From Paracoccaceae bacterium (GTDB taxonomy: Bacteria > Pseudomonadota > Alphaproteobacteria > Rhodobacterales > Rhodobacteraceae), in contig PWZT01000017.1 in NCBI GenBank assembly GCA_003567315.1, positions 19,418 through 83,417 on the forward strand: a stretch of DNA of 64,000 nucleotides. The letters run 5' to 3'. The notes beneath the pieces are model-generated. The model was given only the letters and a program-made list of their open reading frames with translations. It ran no database searches and had not been told where the DNA came from. Position numbers and translations under genes: made by a program. Positions 1 through 9,535 of the stretch are shown in pieces (position 1 is the first letter of the stretch; every line of letters starts with the position of its first letter).

Positions 1-407
1 GTGCCGCGATCATTGCCCTGCCGCATGCCCTGCGTCGGGTCATGGCCTTCCCAGAACTTTTGAAGCACCTCTTCATAGCTGATCTTCGCAGGATCGAATA
101 TGATGCGCACAACTTCGTTATGCCCGGTCTTGCCCGAGCAGACTTCTTCATAGGTCGGGTTGGGCGTGAACCCACCCGCATAGCCCACCATGGTCAGCCA
201 CACACCCTCGGTCTGCCAGAAAATCCGCTCGACACCCCAGAAGCAGCCCATCCCGAACATGGCCTCTTCGATGCCCTCGGGCACTTGGGATTTCAGCGGG
301 CGGCCTGAAATCGCATGTGTCTCGGCTGTCGCTATCGGATCGGCGCGGCCCGGCAGCGCCTCTTGCGGGGTGATCATGCGCGTCTTGTCTGAGCCAAATC
401 CAAACAT
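1..407 (-). CDS. msrA: Peptide-methionine (S)-S-oxide reductase MsrA, 5' part only
   Basis: MsrA reduces methionine-S-sulfoxide in oxidised proteins, using a catalytic cysteine later recycled by thioredoxin. About 135 N-terminal codons are present and the 3' end lies beyond the left edge. The signature GCFWG falls near residues 54-58 with the catalytic Cys at 55. It is followed by the family blocks GYAGGF and a TGHNEVV-like stretch. The ATG at 407 is preceded by a good ribosome-binding site (GGAGAG). An N-terminal leader of about 45 residues before the catalytic motif is common in longer MsrA forms. It is transcribed in the same direction as priA. Recycling cysteines at the C-terminus cannot be checked. 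Confidence 0.93.
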   Translation of the reverse strand, partial: MFGFGSDKTRMITPQEALPGRADPIATAETHAISGRPLKSQVPEGIEEAMFGMGCFWGVERIFWQTEGVWLTMVGYAGGFTPNPTYEEVCSGKTGHNEVVRIIFDPAKISYEEVLQKFWEGHDPTQGMRQGNDRG

Positions 408-469
408 GGCATCTCTCCTTTGCAGGTTTCACCAACAGATAACCCCGAAGCCGACAGATGCAACAATAC

Positions 470-2674
470 TCAGAAAAAGCTCTGCGGGTCGATATCGACG
501 CTCAGCCGAAGATCGCCCTTCAGCTTGTGCGGCCTGAGCCAGTCACTGATCGCGGCCTGCAAACCGGCGCCTTTCGGCGCTTTCACCAATAATCGAACGC
601 GGTGCCGCCCCCGGATCCGCGCGATTGGCGCGGGCGCGGGCCCAAAGACCTGCGCGCCGATCGCGCGCAAAGGCGCATCTGCGCGCGCAAGCTCGGTGCC
701 GAGCGCGAAGGCAGGCTCCAGCGCCGGGGCCGAGATCACGATCCCTGCGAGCCGCCCGAAAGGCGGCATGCCCAACGTCTTTCGTTGCGCGGCCTCACTG
801 CGCCAGAACTCTTCTTCCGCGCCTGACAGGATTGCTCGGATAACTGGATGCTCCGGCTGGCTGGTCTGAATCAGTGCCACCCCCGGCTTCTCGGCGCGCC
901 CTGCGCGCCCCGAGACCTGCCGCACAAGCTGAAACACCCGCTCCGCCGCGCGCAGATCAGAACCTGAAAGCCCCAGATCCGCATCGATCACCCCCACCAG
1001 CGTCAGCGCCGGGAAGTTGTGCCCCTTGGCCACGATCTGCGTGCCGATGATGATATCGGCCTCTCCTGCGGCAATCGCGGCAATCTGTTCTTTCAGCGCG
1101 CGTGCCGTGCCGAAGAGATCCGAGGACAGCACCGCCACCCGCGCCTTGGGCCAGAGCGCGCGCGTCTCTTCCTCCAGCCGCTCGACACCGGGGCCGACAG
1201 GGGCGAGGCGATCCTCGGCCTCGCAGGAGGGGCAGGCTTCGGGCATGGGGCGGCTCGCGCCGCATTGGTGGCAGACCAGACGGCGCAGGAAGCGATGCTC
1301 GACCATCCGCGCATCGCAGTCGCTGCATTCGATCTGATGCCCGCAGGCGCGGCAGACAGTCAGCGGCGCATAGCCCCGGCGGTTGAGAAACAACAGCGCC
1401 TGCTCGCCCTCGACAATCCGTGCTGTGACCGCGGCTTGCAGGCTGGGCGAGATCCAGCGATTGGTCGGCATGTCCTCGACCCGCAGATCAATCGCGCGCA
1501 TCTGCGGCAACTCGTTCGGCCCGAACCGCGCCACGAGATCGAGACGCGCATATTTCCCGGCTTCTGCATTGGCCCATGTCTCCAGCGACGGCGTGGCCGA
1601 GGCGAGGATCACCTGCGCACTGCCCATCGCTGCGCGCAGCACAGCCATGTCGCGCGCATTATAGAGCACCCCCTCTTCCTGTTTGTAGGAGCTGTCATGT
1701 TCCTCATCGACCACGATCAGCCCCAAATCGCGAAACGGCAGAAACAGCGCCGAGCGCGCGCCCACCACAAGCTGCGCCTCGGCGCGCCCGACCATATGCC
1801 AGCAGCGCCGTCGTTCGCTGAGCGTGACGCCGGAATGCCATTCCGCAGGCCGCGCGCCGAACCGTGCCTCGACGCGCGTCAGGAACTCGGCGCTGAGCGC
1901 GATTTCGGGCAAAAGCACCAGCGCCTGACGCCCCTGCGCCAGACATTCCGCCACAGCTTCGAGATAGACCTCGGTCTTGCCCGACCCGGTCACGCCCTTG
2001 AGCAGGGTCGCGCCATAGCCGCAACCCTGCACACCCGCCCGCAACGCCGTTGCCGCCGCTTCCTGATCCTCGGTCAGCACCGGGCCGGTGCGCGCAGGGT
2101 CCAACCGCGGATAGGGCTGGTCGCGCGGGGCTTCGCGCTCGATCAGGGCGTTCGCCTGCACCAGCCCGCGCACCACCCCCGAACTCACCCCAGCCGCCTG
2201 CGCCAATTCGCCTGGTGTCAGCCCTGCCCCGCCATAGCTGTCGCAGACAGCCAGCACCTTTTCGCGCGCCTCTGTCATGCGCGCGGGCAGGCTTTCGCCG
2301 CGATAGAGCAGCTTGCGCATCGCAGGCCCGCTGCCCAGATCCGGCACGCGCGTCGCAAGCCGCAGCATCGCGGGCAGGGGCGTCAGCGTGTAGTCCGCCA
2401 CGCGCGAGAGAAAATCGCGCAACTCCGCGCGCATCGGCGCCACATCGAGCACACGGATGACCGGGCGCAGCTTGTGGCGCGGGAAACTGCCCTCTGCTTT
2501 GCCCCACACCACGCCGAGCACCCTGCGGGGCCCGAGCGGCACTTCGACGAAGGCTCCCATCCACGCCCCGCCCTCGGGGGCGAGATAGTCGAGCACGCGG
2601 TCCAATGGCTCCGCGGTCAGCACGCCGCAGGGGGTGCCTTCGTCGAAAAACTCCGGTGGATCGGTTGCGAGCAT
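470..2674 (-). CDS. priA: Primosomal replication protein N' (PriA helicase)
   Basis: PriA is a 3'-to-5' superfamily 2 helicase that recognises abandoned forks and reloads the replisome. The N-terminal DNA-binding region carries the family phrase PLDRVLDY. A Walker A motif (GVTGSGKTE, about residues 227-235) and a DEEH box (about 323-326) follow. The C-terminal half holds eight zinc-binding cysteines in CxxC pairs ([13 protein letters not shown] and later CHQCG, CPSC). From the ATG at 2674 the protein is 734 aa, the usual size. An in-frame ATG at 2704 would add ten residues, and neither start has a strong ribosome-binding site. It diverges from the aldolase gene at 2751, so the 76-bp gap must hold both promoters. 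Confidence 0.95.
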   Translation of the reverse strand: MLATDPPEFFDEGTPCGVLTAEPLDRVLDYLAPEGGAWMGAFVEVPLGPRRVLGVVWGKAEGSFPRHKLRPVIRVLDVAPMRAELRDFLSRVADYTLTPLPAMLRLATRVPDLGSGPAMRKLLYRGESLPARMTEAREKVLAVCDSYGGAGLTPGELAQAAGVSSGVVRGLVQANALIEREAPRDQPYPRLDPARTGPVLTEDQEAAATALRAGVQGCGYGATLLKGVTGSGKTEVYLEAVAECLAQGRQALVLLPEIALSAEFLTRVEARFGARPAEWHSGVTLSERRRCWHMVGRAEAQLVVGARSALFLPFRDLGLIVVDEEHDSSYKQEEGVLYNARDMAVLRAAMGSAQVILASATPSLETWANAEAGKYARLDLVARFGPNELPQMRAIDLRVEDMPTNRWISPSLQAAVTARIVEGEQALLFLNRRGYAPLTVCRACGHQIECSDCDARMVEHRFLRRLVCHQCGASRPMPEACPSCEAEDRLAPVGPGVERLEEETRALWPKARVAVLSSDLFGTARALKEQIAAIAAGEADIIIGTQIVAKGHNFPALTLVGVIDADLGLSGSDLRAAERVFQLVRQVSGRAGRAEKPGVALIQTSQPEHPVIRAILSGAEEEFWRSEAAQRKTLGMPPFGRLAGIVISAPALEPAFALGTELARADAPLRAIGAQVFGPAPAPIARIRGRHRVRLLVKAPKGAGLQAAISDWLRPHKLKGDLRLSVDIDPQSFF

Positions 2675-2750
2675 GGCAAAGGGGGTTCCGGTGCAGCGTC
2701 GCATCAGGTATGACGCCCCCGAAACCAAGCCGCAAGCCGAAGAGGATGCC

Positions 2751-3404
2751 ATGAAGTTCTTCGTAGATACTGCCGATGTTAGCGCCATCAGGGATCTGAA
2801 CGAACTCGGGATGGTCGATGGGGTGACGACGAACCCCTCGCTGATCCTGAAATCGGGTCGCGATATTCAGGAAGTGACGCGTGAAATCTGCGAGATCGTC
2901 GAGGGGCCGGTGTCGGCCGAAGTGGTGGCGCTCGAGGCCGATGCGATGATCGCCGAAGGCCGCAAGCTGGCCGAGATCGCGCCGAATATCACGGTCAAGC
3001 TGCCGCTGACATGGGACGGGCTGAAAGCCTGCAAGGTGCTCTCGGGCGAAGGCAAGATGGTGAATGTGACCCTTTGCTTCAGCGCAAATCAGGCGCTGCT
3101 GGCCGCGAAAGCGGGCGCGACTTTCATTTCGCCTTTCCTTGGCCGCCTCGATGACATCGCGCTGGATGGGGTAGATTTGATCGAAGATATCCGCACGATC
3201 TACGATAATTACGGGTTTGAGACGCAAATCCTCGCAGCCTCGATCCGCTCGGTAAATCATGTGCTGGATGTGGCCCGGATCGGGGCCGATGTCATGACCG
3301 CGCCGCCCGATGTGATCCGCAAACTGGCCGCGCATCCCTTGACCGATGCCGGTCTGGCACAATTCATGCGCGATTGGGAAAAAACTGGTCAAAAAATCCT
3401 GTAA
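2751..3404 (+). CDS. fsa: Transaldolase-like fructose-6-phosphate aldolase (TalC/FsaA family)
   Basis: This is a small class I aldolase of the transaldolase superfamily. Family members either cleave or form fructose-6-phosphate or act as short transaldolases in the pentose phosphate pathway. The 217-aa length fits the small FSA/TalC type rather than the roughly 320-aa classical transaldolase. Visible features are the N-terminal strand [10 protein letters not shown], the TTNPSL motif at 26-31 and the Schiff-base lysine K83 in the context [10 protein letters not shown]. The ATG at 2751 follows GAGG at a proper distance. It diverges from priA. Sequence alone does not settle whether it is mainly an aldolase or a transaldolase, and family annotation in this group is mixed. 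Confidence 0.9.
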   Translation: MKFFVDTADVSAIRDLNELGMVDGVTTNPSLILKSGRDIQEVTREICEIVEGPVSAEVVALEADAMIAEGRKLAEIAPNITVKLPLTWDGLKACKVLSGEGKMVNVTLCFSANQALLAAKAGATFISPFLGRLDDIALDGVDLIEDIRTIYDNYGFETQILAASIRSVNHVLDVARIGADVMTAPPDVIRKLAAHPLTDAGLAQFMRDWEKTGQKIL

Positions 3405-3462
3405 GCTTTGCTATAGTCCTCGGAATAACTGATAACAGAGCAGTCAACGGACAGGCGCAAAG

Positions 3463-4179
3463 ATGACAGGAACCGCAGTCAGGCCCGACAAGGCCGATGA
3501 TTTCCGTGCCCGTATTATCGCGGATCCCACGCTGATATTGGATGACAAGGATGTCATGCGCACGTTGGTTGCGGCCAGCGAGCGCGGGATGGGAGAGAAT
3601 ATCGTCGATCTGCGTGGTCTCGCGATGGAGCGGCTGGAGGCCCGGCTTGACCGGCTGGAAGAAACTCATCGCGCAGTGATTGCGGCGGCTTATGAGAATC
3701 TTTCGGGCACGAACCAGATCCATCGTGCGATCCTGCGTATGCTTGACCCCGAGCAGTTCGAGGATTTCCTGCGCAATCTCGGCGGCGATGTCGCTCAGAT
3801 TCTGTCTGTCGATGCCATCAAACTGGTGCTCGAAAGCCCCGAGGCCGGGCCTGATCCGGCGCTCGAGCGGATCTCGGATGTGCTCTGCGTGGTGCCGCCT
3901 GGGTTTGTCGAGACTTACATGAGTTCCGAACGCGGGCCGACCACGCGGCAAGTCGTGCTGCGTCAGGCTGTGCCGCGCACGGATACGCTATACGGGGCGC
4001 GTACACCTGATCTGCGCTCTGAGGCCTGCATGCGCCTCGATCTTGGCGCGCAGCGCATGGCGGGGATGCTGGTCATGGCCTCTGACAGCCCCCATATGTT
4101 CAAGCCAGGTCAGGGCACCGATCTGCTCGCATTCTTCGCCGGCATCTTCGAGAGGTCGATGCGTCGCTGGCTGGCGTGA
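3463..4179 (+). CDS. DUF484 family protein
   Basis: This 238-aa cytoplasmic protein belongs to the DUF484 family, which has a GAF-like fold and usually sits directly upstream of xerC. That arrangement holds here: its TGA overlaps the GTG start of the recombinase gene by four bases. A heptad-rich helix lies around residues 48-70, with repeated leucines in RLEARLDRLEETH. A globular C-terminal half ends in an LGAQRMAGMLVMASDS-type strand typical of the family. No catalytic motif is visible. Conserved pairing with xerC suggests a role linked to chromosome segregation or recombination, but that rests on context alone. A TATAGT box lies about 50 bases upstream. Confidence 0.85.
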   Translation: MTGTAVRPDKADDFRARIIADPTLILDDKDVMRTLVAASERGMGENIVDLRGLAMERLEARLDRLEETHRAVIAAAYENLSGTNQIHRAILRMLDPEQFEDFLRNLGGDVAQILSVDAIKLVLESPEAGPDPALERISDVLCVVPPGFVETYMSSERGPTTRQVVLRQAVPRTDTLYGARTPDLRSEACMRLDLGAQRMAGMLVMASDSPHMFKPGQGTDLLAFFAGIFERSMRRWLA

Positions 4180-5108
4180 AAATGGCACTGCCAAGCGCTG
4201 CGCATCGCGACGCCCTGCAGGACTGGCTGGCAGGGCTTTCGGCGCTTGACGCCGCTTCGGAACATACCCGCGCGGCCTATGCCCGCGATGTCGGACGCTT
4301 TCTGGCGTTTCTGGCGCAGCATCTGGGCGGGGGCGCAGGCATGCGCCAGTTGGGCGAAATCACGCAAGCGGATATGCGGGCCTGGATGGCGCATGAGCGC
4401 GCGACCGGTCTTTGCAGCCGCAGCCTTGCGCGCAAACTCTCCGCCGTAAAAAGTTTCGCCCGATGGCTGGCCGAACGCGAAGACCTTGAGGTCTCGGCAA
4501 TCCTCGCGGCACGCGCGCCCAAATACGCGCGCAACCTGCCGCGCCCGCTCAGCGAGAGTGCCGCGCGCGATATGATCGCGCTTATGCCGGTCCAGACGCG
4601 CGACGACTGGACAGGGCTGCGCGATGCTGCCGTCGTCACATTGCTTTATGGCTGTGGATTGCGCGTGTCCGAAGCGCTCGGGCTGATGGGGCGGGATTTG
4701 CCGCTGGGAGAGAGCCTGCGCATTGATGGCAAGGGAGGGCGCGAGCGCATCGTGCCGCTGCTGCCAGCCGCGCGCGCAGCGATTGACGCCTATCTGCGGG
4801 CATGCCCGCATCCCATGGCCGCCGACGCGCCGCTGTTTCGTGGCAACCGTGGCGGTGCGCTGGGAAGGCGGCATGTCGCTAAGGTCATGGAAAGCACGCG
4901 GCATCAACTCGGCCTGCCCGCCACAGCAACCCCGCATGCGCTGCGGCACTCTTTCGCGACCCATCTGCTCACGGCGGGGGGGGATCTGCGCGCGATACAG
5001 GAATTGCTGGGCCATGCGTCGCTGCAATCCACGCAGGTTTATACAGCAGTGGAAAACGGCCGGATGCTGGAGGTCTACAACGCCGCCCATCCACGCGCGC
5101 GGAAATGA
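4176..5108 (+). CDS. xerC: Tyrosine recombinase XerC
   Basis: XerC works with XerD at the dif site to resolve chromosome dimers at cell division. The 310-aa protein has an N-terminal SAM-like core-binding domain (about 11-110) and a C-terminal catalytic domain. All active-site residues are seen: R163 (GCGLRVSEAL), K186 (DGKGGRE), H254 and R257 (HALRHSFATHLL), H280 (LGHASLQ) and the nucleophile Y289 (STQVYTAV). The GTG at 4176 overlaps the preceding stop, indicating translational coupling; an ATG at 4182 is the alternative. Its position after DUF484 argues for the housekeeping recombinase rather than a phage integrase. I found no att-like repeats or cargo genes nearby. Confidence 0.93.
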   Translation: MKMALPSAAHRDALQDWLAGLSALDAASEHTRAAYARDVGRFLAFLAQHLGGGAGMRQLGEITQADMRAWMAHERATGLCSRSLARKLSAVKSFARWLAEREDLEVSAILAARAPKYARNLPRPLSESAARDMIALMPVQTRDDWTGLRDAAVVTLLYGCGLRVSEALGLMGRDLPLGESLRIDGKGGRERIVPLLPAARAAIDAYLRACPHPMAADAPLFRGNRGGALGRRHVAKVMESTRHQLGLPATATPHALRHSFATHLLTAGGDLRAIQELLGHASLQSTQVYTAVENGRMLEVYNAAHPRARK

Positions 5109-5238
5109 CCCGTCAAGGCGCGACAATCATTGACACAGCCCTAGCTGCCGCAGCATGGGTGCGAGCGCTCAAGGCGGGTTGCATCTTTCGCGGCAACTTG
5201 ACAGGGAAAGACACGATCCGACAGCAAGGGTGCGGCGC

Positions 5239-5952
5239 ATGAAACCAAGCCTCAAGGCCTACTCGGTGCATCTATTCACGGCGACCGGGGCTGTGTTCGC
5301 CATGCTGGCATTGCTCGACGCCGCAAAAGGCGACTGGGCCATGATGTTCCTGTGGCTTGTGGTCGCTTTTATTGTCGATGGCATCGATGGACCGCTCGCC
5401 CGTCGTTATCATGTGCGCGAACATGCCAAGACAATTGACGGGGTGCTGCTCGATCTGATCATCGACTATCTGACCTATGTCTTCATCCCGGCCTTTGCAC
5501 TTTTTCAGAGCGGCTTGCTGCCCGGTTGGACCGGCTGGATCGCGATCATCGTGATCACCTTCACCAGCGTTCTCTATTTCGCCGATTCCCGCATGAAGAC
5601 GGCTGACAATTCCTTTCAGGGTTTTCCGGCCTGCTGGAACATGGCCGCAGTGGTGATTTTCGCGACCCAGCCGGGCTTCTGGGTCATTCTCGCGATTGTC
5701 GTATTCCTCGCGGTTGCGATGTTCACGCCGCTGAAATTCATTCACCCCGTGCGCACAAGCCGCTGGCGCAACCTGTCGCTTCCAATCGCCTTCATCTGGA
5801 CCGGGCTTGCAGGCTGGGCGGCGTGGACAGAGTTTGCCCAGCCGCAATTCGTGACATGGGGGCTCATCGTGACCAGCCTCTATCTGGTCAGCGTCGGGAT
5901 CATCCAGCAGATCTTTCCCGCGCGGCTTGGGCGGCTTTCGCGCTTGCACTAG
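5239..5952 (+). CDS. pcs: Phosphatidylcholine synthase
   Basis: Pcs condenses CDP-diacylglycerol with choline to make phosphatidylcholine in one membrane-bound step, a route found in alphaproteobacteria that live with eukaryotes or in choline-rich waters. The 237-aa protein is a multi-span CDP-alcohol phosphotransferase. The extended Pcs form of the active-site motif is present at residues 47-76: DG at 47-48, G51, P52, AR at 54-55, then twelve residues to G68, with D72 and D76 following. About eight hydrophobic segments are visible. The ATG at 5239 follows AAGGG; a GTG nine bases upstream is possible. A TTGACA hexamer at 5130 may belong to its promoter, but no good -10 box is seen. Confidence 0.92.
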   Translation: MKPSLKAYSVHLFTATGAVFAMLALLDAAKGDWAMMFLWLVVAFIVDGIDGPLARRYHVREHAKTIDGVLLDLIIDYLTYVFIPAFALFQSGLLPGWTGWIAIIVITFTSVLYFADSRMKTADNSFQGFPACWNMAAVVIFATQPGFWVILAIVVFLAVAMFTPLKFIHPVRTSRWRNLSLPIAFIWTGLAGWAAWTEFAQPQFVTWGLIVTSLYLVSVGIIQQIFPARLGRLSRLH

Positions 5953-6003
5953 GGTCGCGCCCGGACTTATGGTCTGGCCGAAAGATGACAGGAGAGCCGG
6001 GTG

Positions 6004-6879
6004 ATGGACATCAAGACCGTTGGAATTGTTGGCGCAGGCCAGATGGGCAACGGCATCGCCCATGTCTTCGCGCTGTCAGGTTACGATGTGCTGCTCAACG
6101 ACATCTCGAAAGAGGCGCTGGACAAGGCCGTCGCCCTGATCGGCCGCAATTTGGAACGGCAGGTCTCGCGCGGCAAGACCTCTGCCGAGGACAAGGCCGC
6201 CGCGATGGCGCGCATCCGAACCACCACGCGGCTCGCCGATCTGGGCCCCTCGGATCTGATCATTGAGGCCGCGACCGAGCGCGAGACCGTCAAACAGGCG
6301 ATCTTCGAAGATCTGCTACCCCATATCCAGCCGCATACGATTCTGACCTCGAACACATCGTCTATCTCGATCACCCGGCTCGCCTCGCGCACTGACCGGC
6401 CCGAGCGCTTCATGGGGTTTCATTTCATGAACCCGGTTCCAGTGATGCAACTGGTGGAACTGATCCGCGGGATCGCCACCGACGAGGCCACTTACAAGAC
6501 GCTGCTCGGCGTGGTCGAAAAACTCGGCAAGACCGCTGCCAGCGCTGAAGATTTCCCGGCCTTCATCGTCAATCGCATCCTAATGCCGATGATCAACGAA
6601 GCGGTCTATACGCTCTATGAAGGCGTGGGTTCGGTCAAATCCATCGACGAGTCGCTCAAGCTCGGCGCCAATCACCCGATGGGGCCGCTGGAACTGGCCG
6701 ATTTCATCGGGCTCGACACATGCCTTGCGATCATGAATGTGCTGCATGATGGGCTGGCGGATACCAAGTATCGTCCCTGCCCGTTGCTGACAAAATATGT
6801 CGAGGCAGGCTGGCTCGGGCGCAAGACCCAACGCGGCTTCTACGATTATCGCGGCGACGTCCCGGTTCCGACCCGATAG
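6004..6879 (+). CDS. 3-hydroxybutyryl-CoA dehydrogenase
   Basis: This NAD(P)-dependent enzyme interconverts 3-hydroxybutyryl-CoA and acetoacetyl-CoA, linking polyhydroxybutyrate or butanoate metabolism to acetyl-CoA. The 291-aa length is that of stand-alone HBD/PaaH-type enzymes, not the large FadB fusion. The N-terminal Rossmann fingerprint GAGQMGNGIAHV occupies about residues 10-21. The catalytic His is in GFHFMNPVPVM and the C-terminal dimerisation domain carries NHPMGPLELADFIGLD. GGAG at 5991 serves either the GTG at 6001 or the preferred ATG at 6004. It is co-directional with pcs and mtgA, without an obvious pathway partner beside it. Acyl-chain preference cannot be read from sequence. 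Confidence 0.9.
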   Translation: MDIKTVGIVGAGQMGNGIAHVFALSGYDVLLNDISKEALDKAVALIGRNLERQVSRGKTSAEDKAAAMARIRTTTRLADLGPSDLIIEAATERETVKQAIFEDLLPHIQPHTILTSNTSSISITRLASRTDRPERFMGFHFMNPVPVMQLVELIRGIATDEATYKTLLGVVEKLGKTAASAEDFPAFIVNRILMPMINEAVYTLYEGVGSVKSIDESLKLGANHPMGPLELADFIGLDTCLAIMNVLHDGLADTKYRPCPLLTKYVEAGWLGRKTQRGFYDYRGDVPVPTR

Positions 6880-6927
6880 GTCTGTCGCCTCTTGACCCGG
6901 CTTGCTGTAACATGAGTTAAGCGGGAT

Positions 6928-7668
6928 ATGGCGAAGACAAAGTCCAGAAAGCCGCGCAAGAGCGCGCCCAAGCGCCGCGCATTCGCGCGCATCGCCGATA
7001 TGGTGGACTGGGTCTGGCGCAAGCTCTGGCGCCTGCTGGCGATCCTGTTCCTGCTCGCTGTGGCATGGGTGCTGCTCTATCGCTTCGTCGCCCCGCCTGG
7101 GGGTATATTCATGCTGCAGGAATACCGCCGCATCGGGGCGATCGAACGCCAATGGGTGCCGATGGAGCAGATCGCTCCCGTCATGGCACGCTCTGCCATC
7201 GCGGCGGAGGACGCGAATTTCTGCCTGCATTGGGGCTTCGATATGGTCGAGATTCGCCGCGTCATCGAGCAGGGCAGCTCGCGCGGTGCTTCCACGATCA
7301 CGCAGCAGACCGCCAAGAACGTCTTTCTCTGGCATGGGCGCGACTGGACGCGAAAAGCCCTCGAGTCGGTCTTCACCTTGCTGATCGAGGCGCTCTGGCC
7401 CAAGCAGCGCATCCTCGAGGTCTATCTCAATATTGCGGAGTTTGATGATGGCGTCTTCGGGGTGGAGGCCGCAGCGCAACGCTATTTCCGCACCACGGCC
7501 GCCGAACTGACCCCCACGCAAGCCGCCCGGCTCGCCGCTGTCCTGCCCGCCCCCAAAAGCCGTGATGCCGCCAATCCGACGCAGTTTGTGCGCAATCGCA
7601 GCGCCTCGATCCTTGATGGGGCCGCGACGATTGCCCGCGACGGGCGCGCTGCCTGTATAGGCGGTTGA
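6928..7668 (+). CDS. mtgA: Monofunctional biosynthetic peptidoglycan transglycosylase
   Basis: MtgA polymerises lipid II into glycan strands without a transpeptidase domain and often assists at the division site. The 246-aa protein has a basic cytoplasmic start, one membrane span at about 32-52 and a periplasmic GT51 domain. The catalytic Glu lies in AAEDANFCLHWGFD. The other GT51 blocks are GASTITQQTAKN, a KQRILEVYLN-type helix and FGVEAAAQRYF. Length matches the family. The gene is preceded by hbd at 48 bases and followed by a GST gene. Confidence 0.94.
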   Translation: MAKTKSRKPRKSAPKRRAFARIADMVDWVWRKLWRLLAILFLLAVAWVLLYRFVAPPGGIFMLQEYRRIGAIERQWVPMEQIAPVMARSAIAAEDANFCLHWGFDMVEIRRVIEQGSSRGASTITQQTAKNVFLWHGRDWTRKALESVFTLLIEALWPKQRILEVYLNIAEFDDGVFGVEAAAQRYFRTTAAELTPTQAARLAAVLPAPKSRDAANPTQFVRNRSASILDGAATIARDGRAACIGG

Positions 7669-7728
7669 ATTTCCCCGGCCTGCACGGCATGAGTGCATCA
7701 GCATCACTCAAGGAGTTGTCGCGTCTTC

Positions 7729-8394
7729 ATGGCCCGTCTTTACCACGTTCCGCTATCACCCTTCTGCCGCAAGGTCCGCCTGACACTGGCGGAAAAACGC
7801 ATTGAGGTGGAGCTGATCGAGGAGCGCTACTGGGAGCCGAGCCAGGATTTCATGCGCCGCAACCCGGCGGGCAAGGTGCCGGTGCTTCGTCATGAGGGCC
7901 GGATGCTCAGCGAAAGCCAGGCGATCTGCGAGTATCTCGACGAGACGATCCCAACCCCGCCGCTCGTGCCGCGCGGGCCGGATGAGCGCTACGAGATGCG
8001 CAGGCTCTGCACATGGTTCGATGACAAGTTCCATGTCGAGGTGACGTCGAACCTGCTCTATGAGCGCGTGAACAAGAAGATCACAGGCGCAGGCTACCCG
8101 GATTCGCAGCGCATCAAGCTGGGTTCGGCGCGGATCAAGTTTCATCTCGACTATATGGACTGGCTTCTGGGCCAGCGTCGCTGGCTTGCGGGCAATGACA
8201 TGACGCTCGCTGATTTCACAGCCGCCGCGCATCTTTCCTGTCTCGATTACATCAATGATGTGAATTGGGAGCGCTCGAGCCTCGTGCATGAATGGTATGC
8301 CAAGATCAAATCGCGCCCGGCTTTCCGCACACTGCTGGCTGACCAACTCCCGGGCTTTCCGCCGCCTGCGCATTATGCCGATCTGGATTTCTAG
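7729..8394 (+). CDS. Glutathione S-transferase family protein
   Basis: This 221-aa GST-fold protein has an N-terminal thioredoxin-like domain followed by an all-helical domain. The N-terminal motif SPFCRKVRL places a Cys where beta- and omega-type GSTs have their active residue. The glutathione-binding turn AGKVPVL and the SESQAICEYLDE stretch follow. The C-terminal N-capping box appears as NDMTLADFTAAAH. The ATG at 7729 has AAGGAG about 14 bases upstream, rather far. An upstream in-frame ATG would add twelve unlikely residues. It sits between mtgA and queG, probably co-transcribed with queG. The substrate is unknown; reductase or detoxification activity is inferred from family only. Confidence 0.88.
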   Translation: MARLYHVPLSPFCRKVRLTLAEKRIEVELIEERYWEPSQDFMRRNPAGKVPVLRHEGRMLSESQAICEYLDETIPTPPLVPRGPDERYEMRRLCTWFDDKFHVEVTSNLLYERVNKKITGAGYPDSQRIKLGSARIKFHLDYMDWLLGQRRWLAGNDMTLADFTAAAHLSCLDYINDVNWERSSLVHEWYAKIKSRPAFRTLLADQLPGFPPPAHYADLDF

Positions 8395-8418
8395 GCGCTC
8401 CATGCGCATCTCTTTGGC

Positions 8419-9495
8419 ATGACTTCTGCGTTGAAAGCCGATCTGCAGGCCGAAGCAACCCGCCTCGGGTTCGATTCCTGCGCAGTCACGCGCCCCGATG
8501 CGATCCCGGACGCGCGCGAACGGCTGGCGGAGTTCGTCGCCAAGGGCAGGCACGGGCAGATGGGCTGGATGGCCGAGCGCATGGCATGGCGCGGCAACCC
8601 TGCCGCGCTCTGGCAGGACGCGCGCAGCATCATCATGCTGGCGGAAAGCTACACGCCTGACCACGACCCGCTGGACCTGCTGCAACAGCGCGACAAAGCC
8701 GTGATTTCGGCTTATGCGATGGGGCGCGATTATCATGATGTGGTCAAGAAACGCCTCAAGCATCTGGGCCGCTGGCTGATCGCGCGGTCAGGGGGCGAGA
8801 TCAAGGTTTTTGTCGATACCGCCCCTGTCATGGAAAAGCCGCTTGCCGCGGCGGCTGGGCTGGGCTGGCAGGGCAAGCATACCAATCTCCTGTCGCGGAA
8901 CTTGGGCAACTGGTTCTTTCTGGGTGCGATCTTCACCACGCTTGAGCTGCCTCCTGACACGCCCGCAGGCGAGAATTGCGGCTCTTGCCGCGCCTGTCTC
9001 GATATCTGCCCGACCGATGCGTTCCCCGCGCCCTTCCAGCTCGATGCCCGGCGCTGTATCTCCTACCTGACCATCGAGCATCACGGACCCGTGCCGGAAG
9101 AATTGCGGGCGAAGCTGGGCAATCGCATCTATGGTTGCGATGATTGCCTGGCGGTCTGCCCCTGGAACAAATTCGCGCAAACTGCGTCGGAAGCGAAATA
9201 TGCTGCGCGCGATGGGATGGTCGCTCCTGATCTGGCCGAACTGGCAGCGCTGGACGATGCAGCTTTCCGCGCGCGGTTTTCAGGTTCGCCGATAAAGCGC
9301 ATCGGGCGCAATCGTTTTGTCCGTAATGTGCTTTATGCCATCGGTAATTCCGGCAGCGTGCGGCTAAGGCCCGCCGCGCAAGCCCTCTGCAACGACCCCG
9401 ACCCGACAGTCGCAGATGCCGCGCGTTGGGCTGCCGGGCGGCTACGCGCGCCCTCTGCGGAAGCGCCGGGCGCGGTGACGCGCCCACGATCCTGA
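8419..9495 (+). CDS. queG: Epoxyqueuosine reductase QueG
   Basis: QueG carries out the last step of queuosine synthesis, reducing epoxyqueuosine in the wobble position of tRNAs with GUN anticodons. It is a cobalamin-dependent enzyme related to reductive dehalogenases. The 358-aa protein shows two ferredoxin-type [4Fe-4S] motifs: [17 protein letters not shown] near residues 191-207, and a later cluster with CISYL, then [14 protein letters not shown]. The upstream cobalamin-binding region carries [17 protein letters not shown]-like C-terminal tail ([13 protein letters not shown]) is usual for QueG. It lies 24 bases after the GST gene. It converges on zapE, with a hairpin between them. Confidence 0.94.
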   Translation: MTSALKADLQAEATRLGFDSCAVTRPDAIPDARERLAEFVAKGRHGQMGWMAERMAWRGNPAALWQDARSIIMLAESYTPDHDPLDLLQQRDKAVISAYAMGRDYHDVVKKRLKHLGRWLIARSGGEIKVFVDTAPVMEKPLAAAAGLGWQGKHTNLLSRNLGNWFFLGAIFTTLELPPDTPAGENCGSCRACLDICPTDAFPAPFQLDARRCISYLTIEHHGPVPEELRAKLGNRIYGCDDCLAVCPWNKFAQTASEAKYAARDGMVAPDLAELAALDDAAFRARFSGSPIKRIGRNRFVRNVLYAIGNSGSVRLRPAAQALCNDPDPTVADAARWAAGRLRAPSAEAPGAVTRPRS

Positions 9496-9519
9496 CCCCC
9501 TCGATGGGGGGGAAGGATC
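9488..9519. terminator. Hairpin between convergent queG and zapE
   Basis: The arms GATCCT plus ACCCCC (9488-9500) pair with GGGGGG and AGGATC (9506-9519) around a short loop, with a small bulge. It begins inside the last codons of queG. There is no T-run on either side, so any termination would be factor-dependent; the structure is what is seen, the role is inferred. Confidence 0.4.
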
Positions 9520-9535
9520 GTCCCCCTCCCAAAGG

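Noticed and set aside
1019..2713. A 564-codon open frame opposite priA, and similar long frames opposite cysNC (32396-34381) and upstream of the uracil-DNA glycosylase gene (26629-27771)
   Set aside because: They are antisense to well-supported genes, have His/Arg/Gln-rich low-complexity translations typical of GC-rich shadow frames, and show no recognisable domain or ribosome-binding site.
4176..5108. The tyrosine recombinase as a mark of a prophage or integrative element
   Set aside because: It follows DUF484 as housekeeping xerC does. No tRNA, att-like repeats or cargo genes adjoin it.
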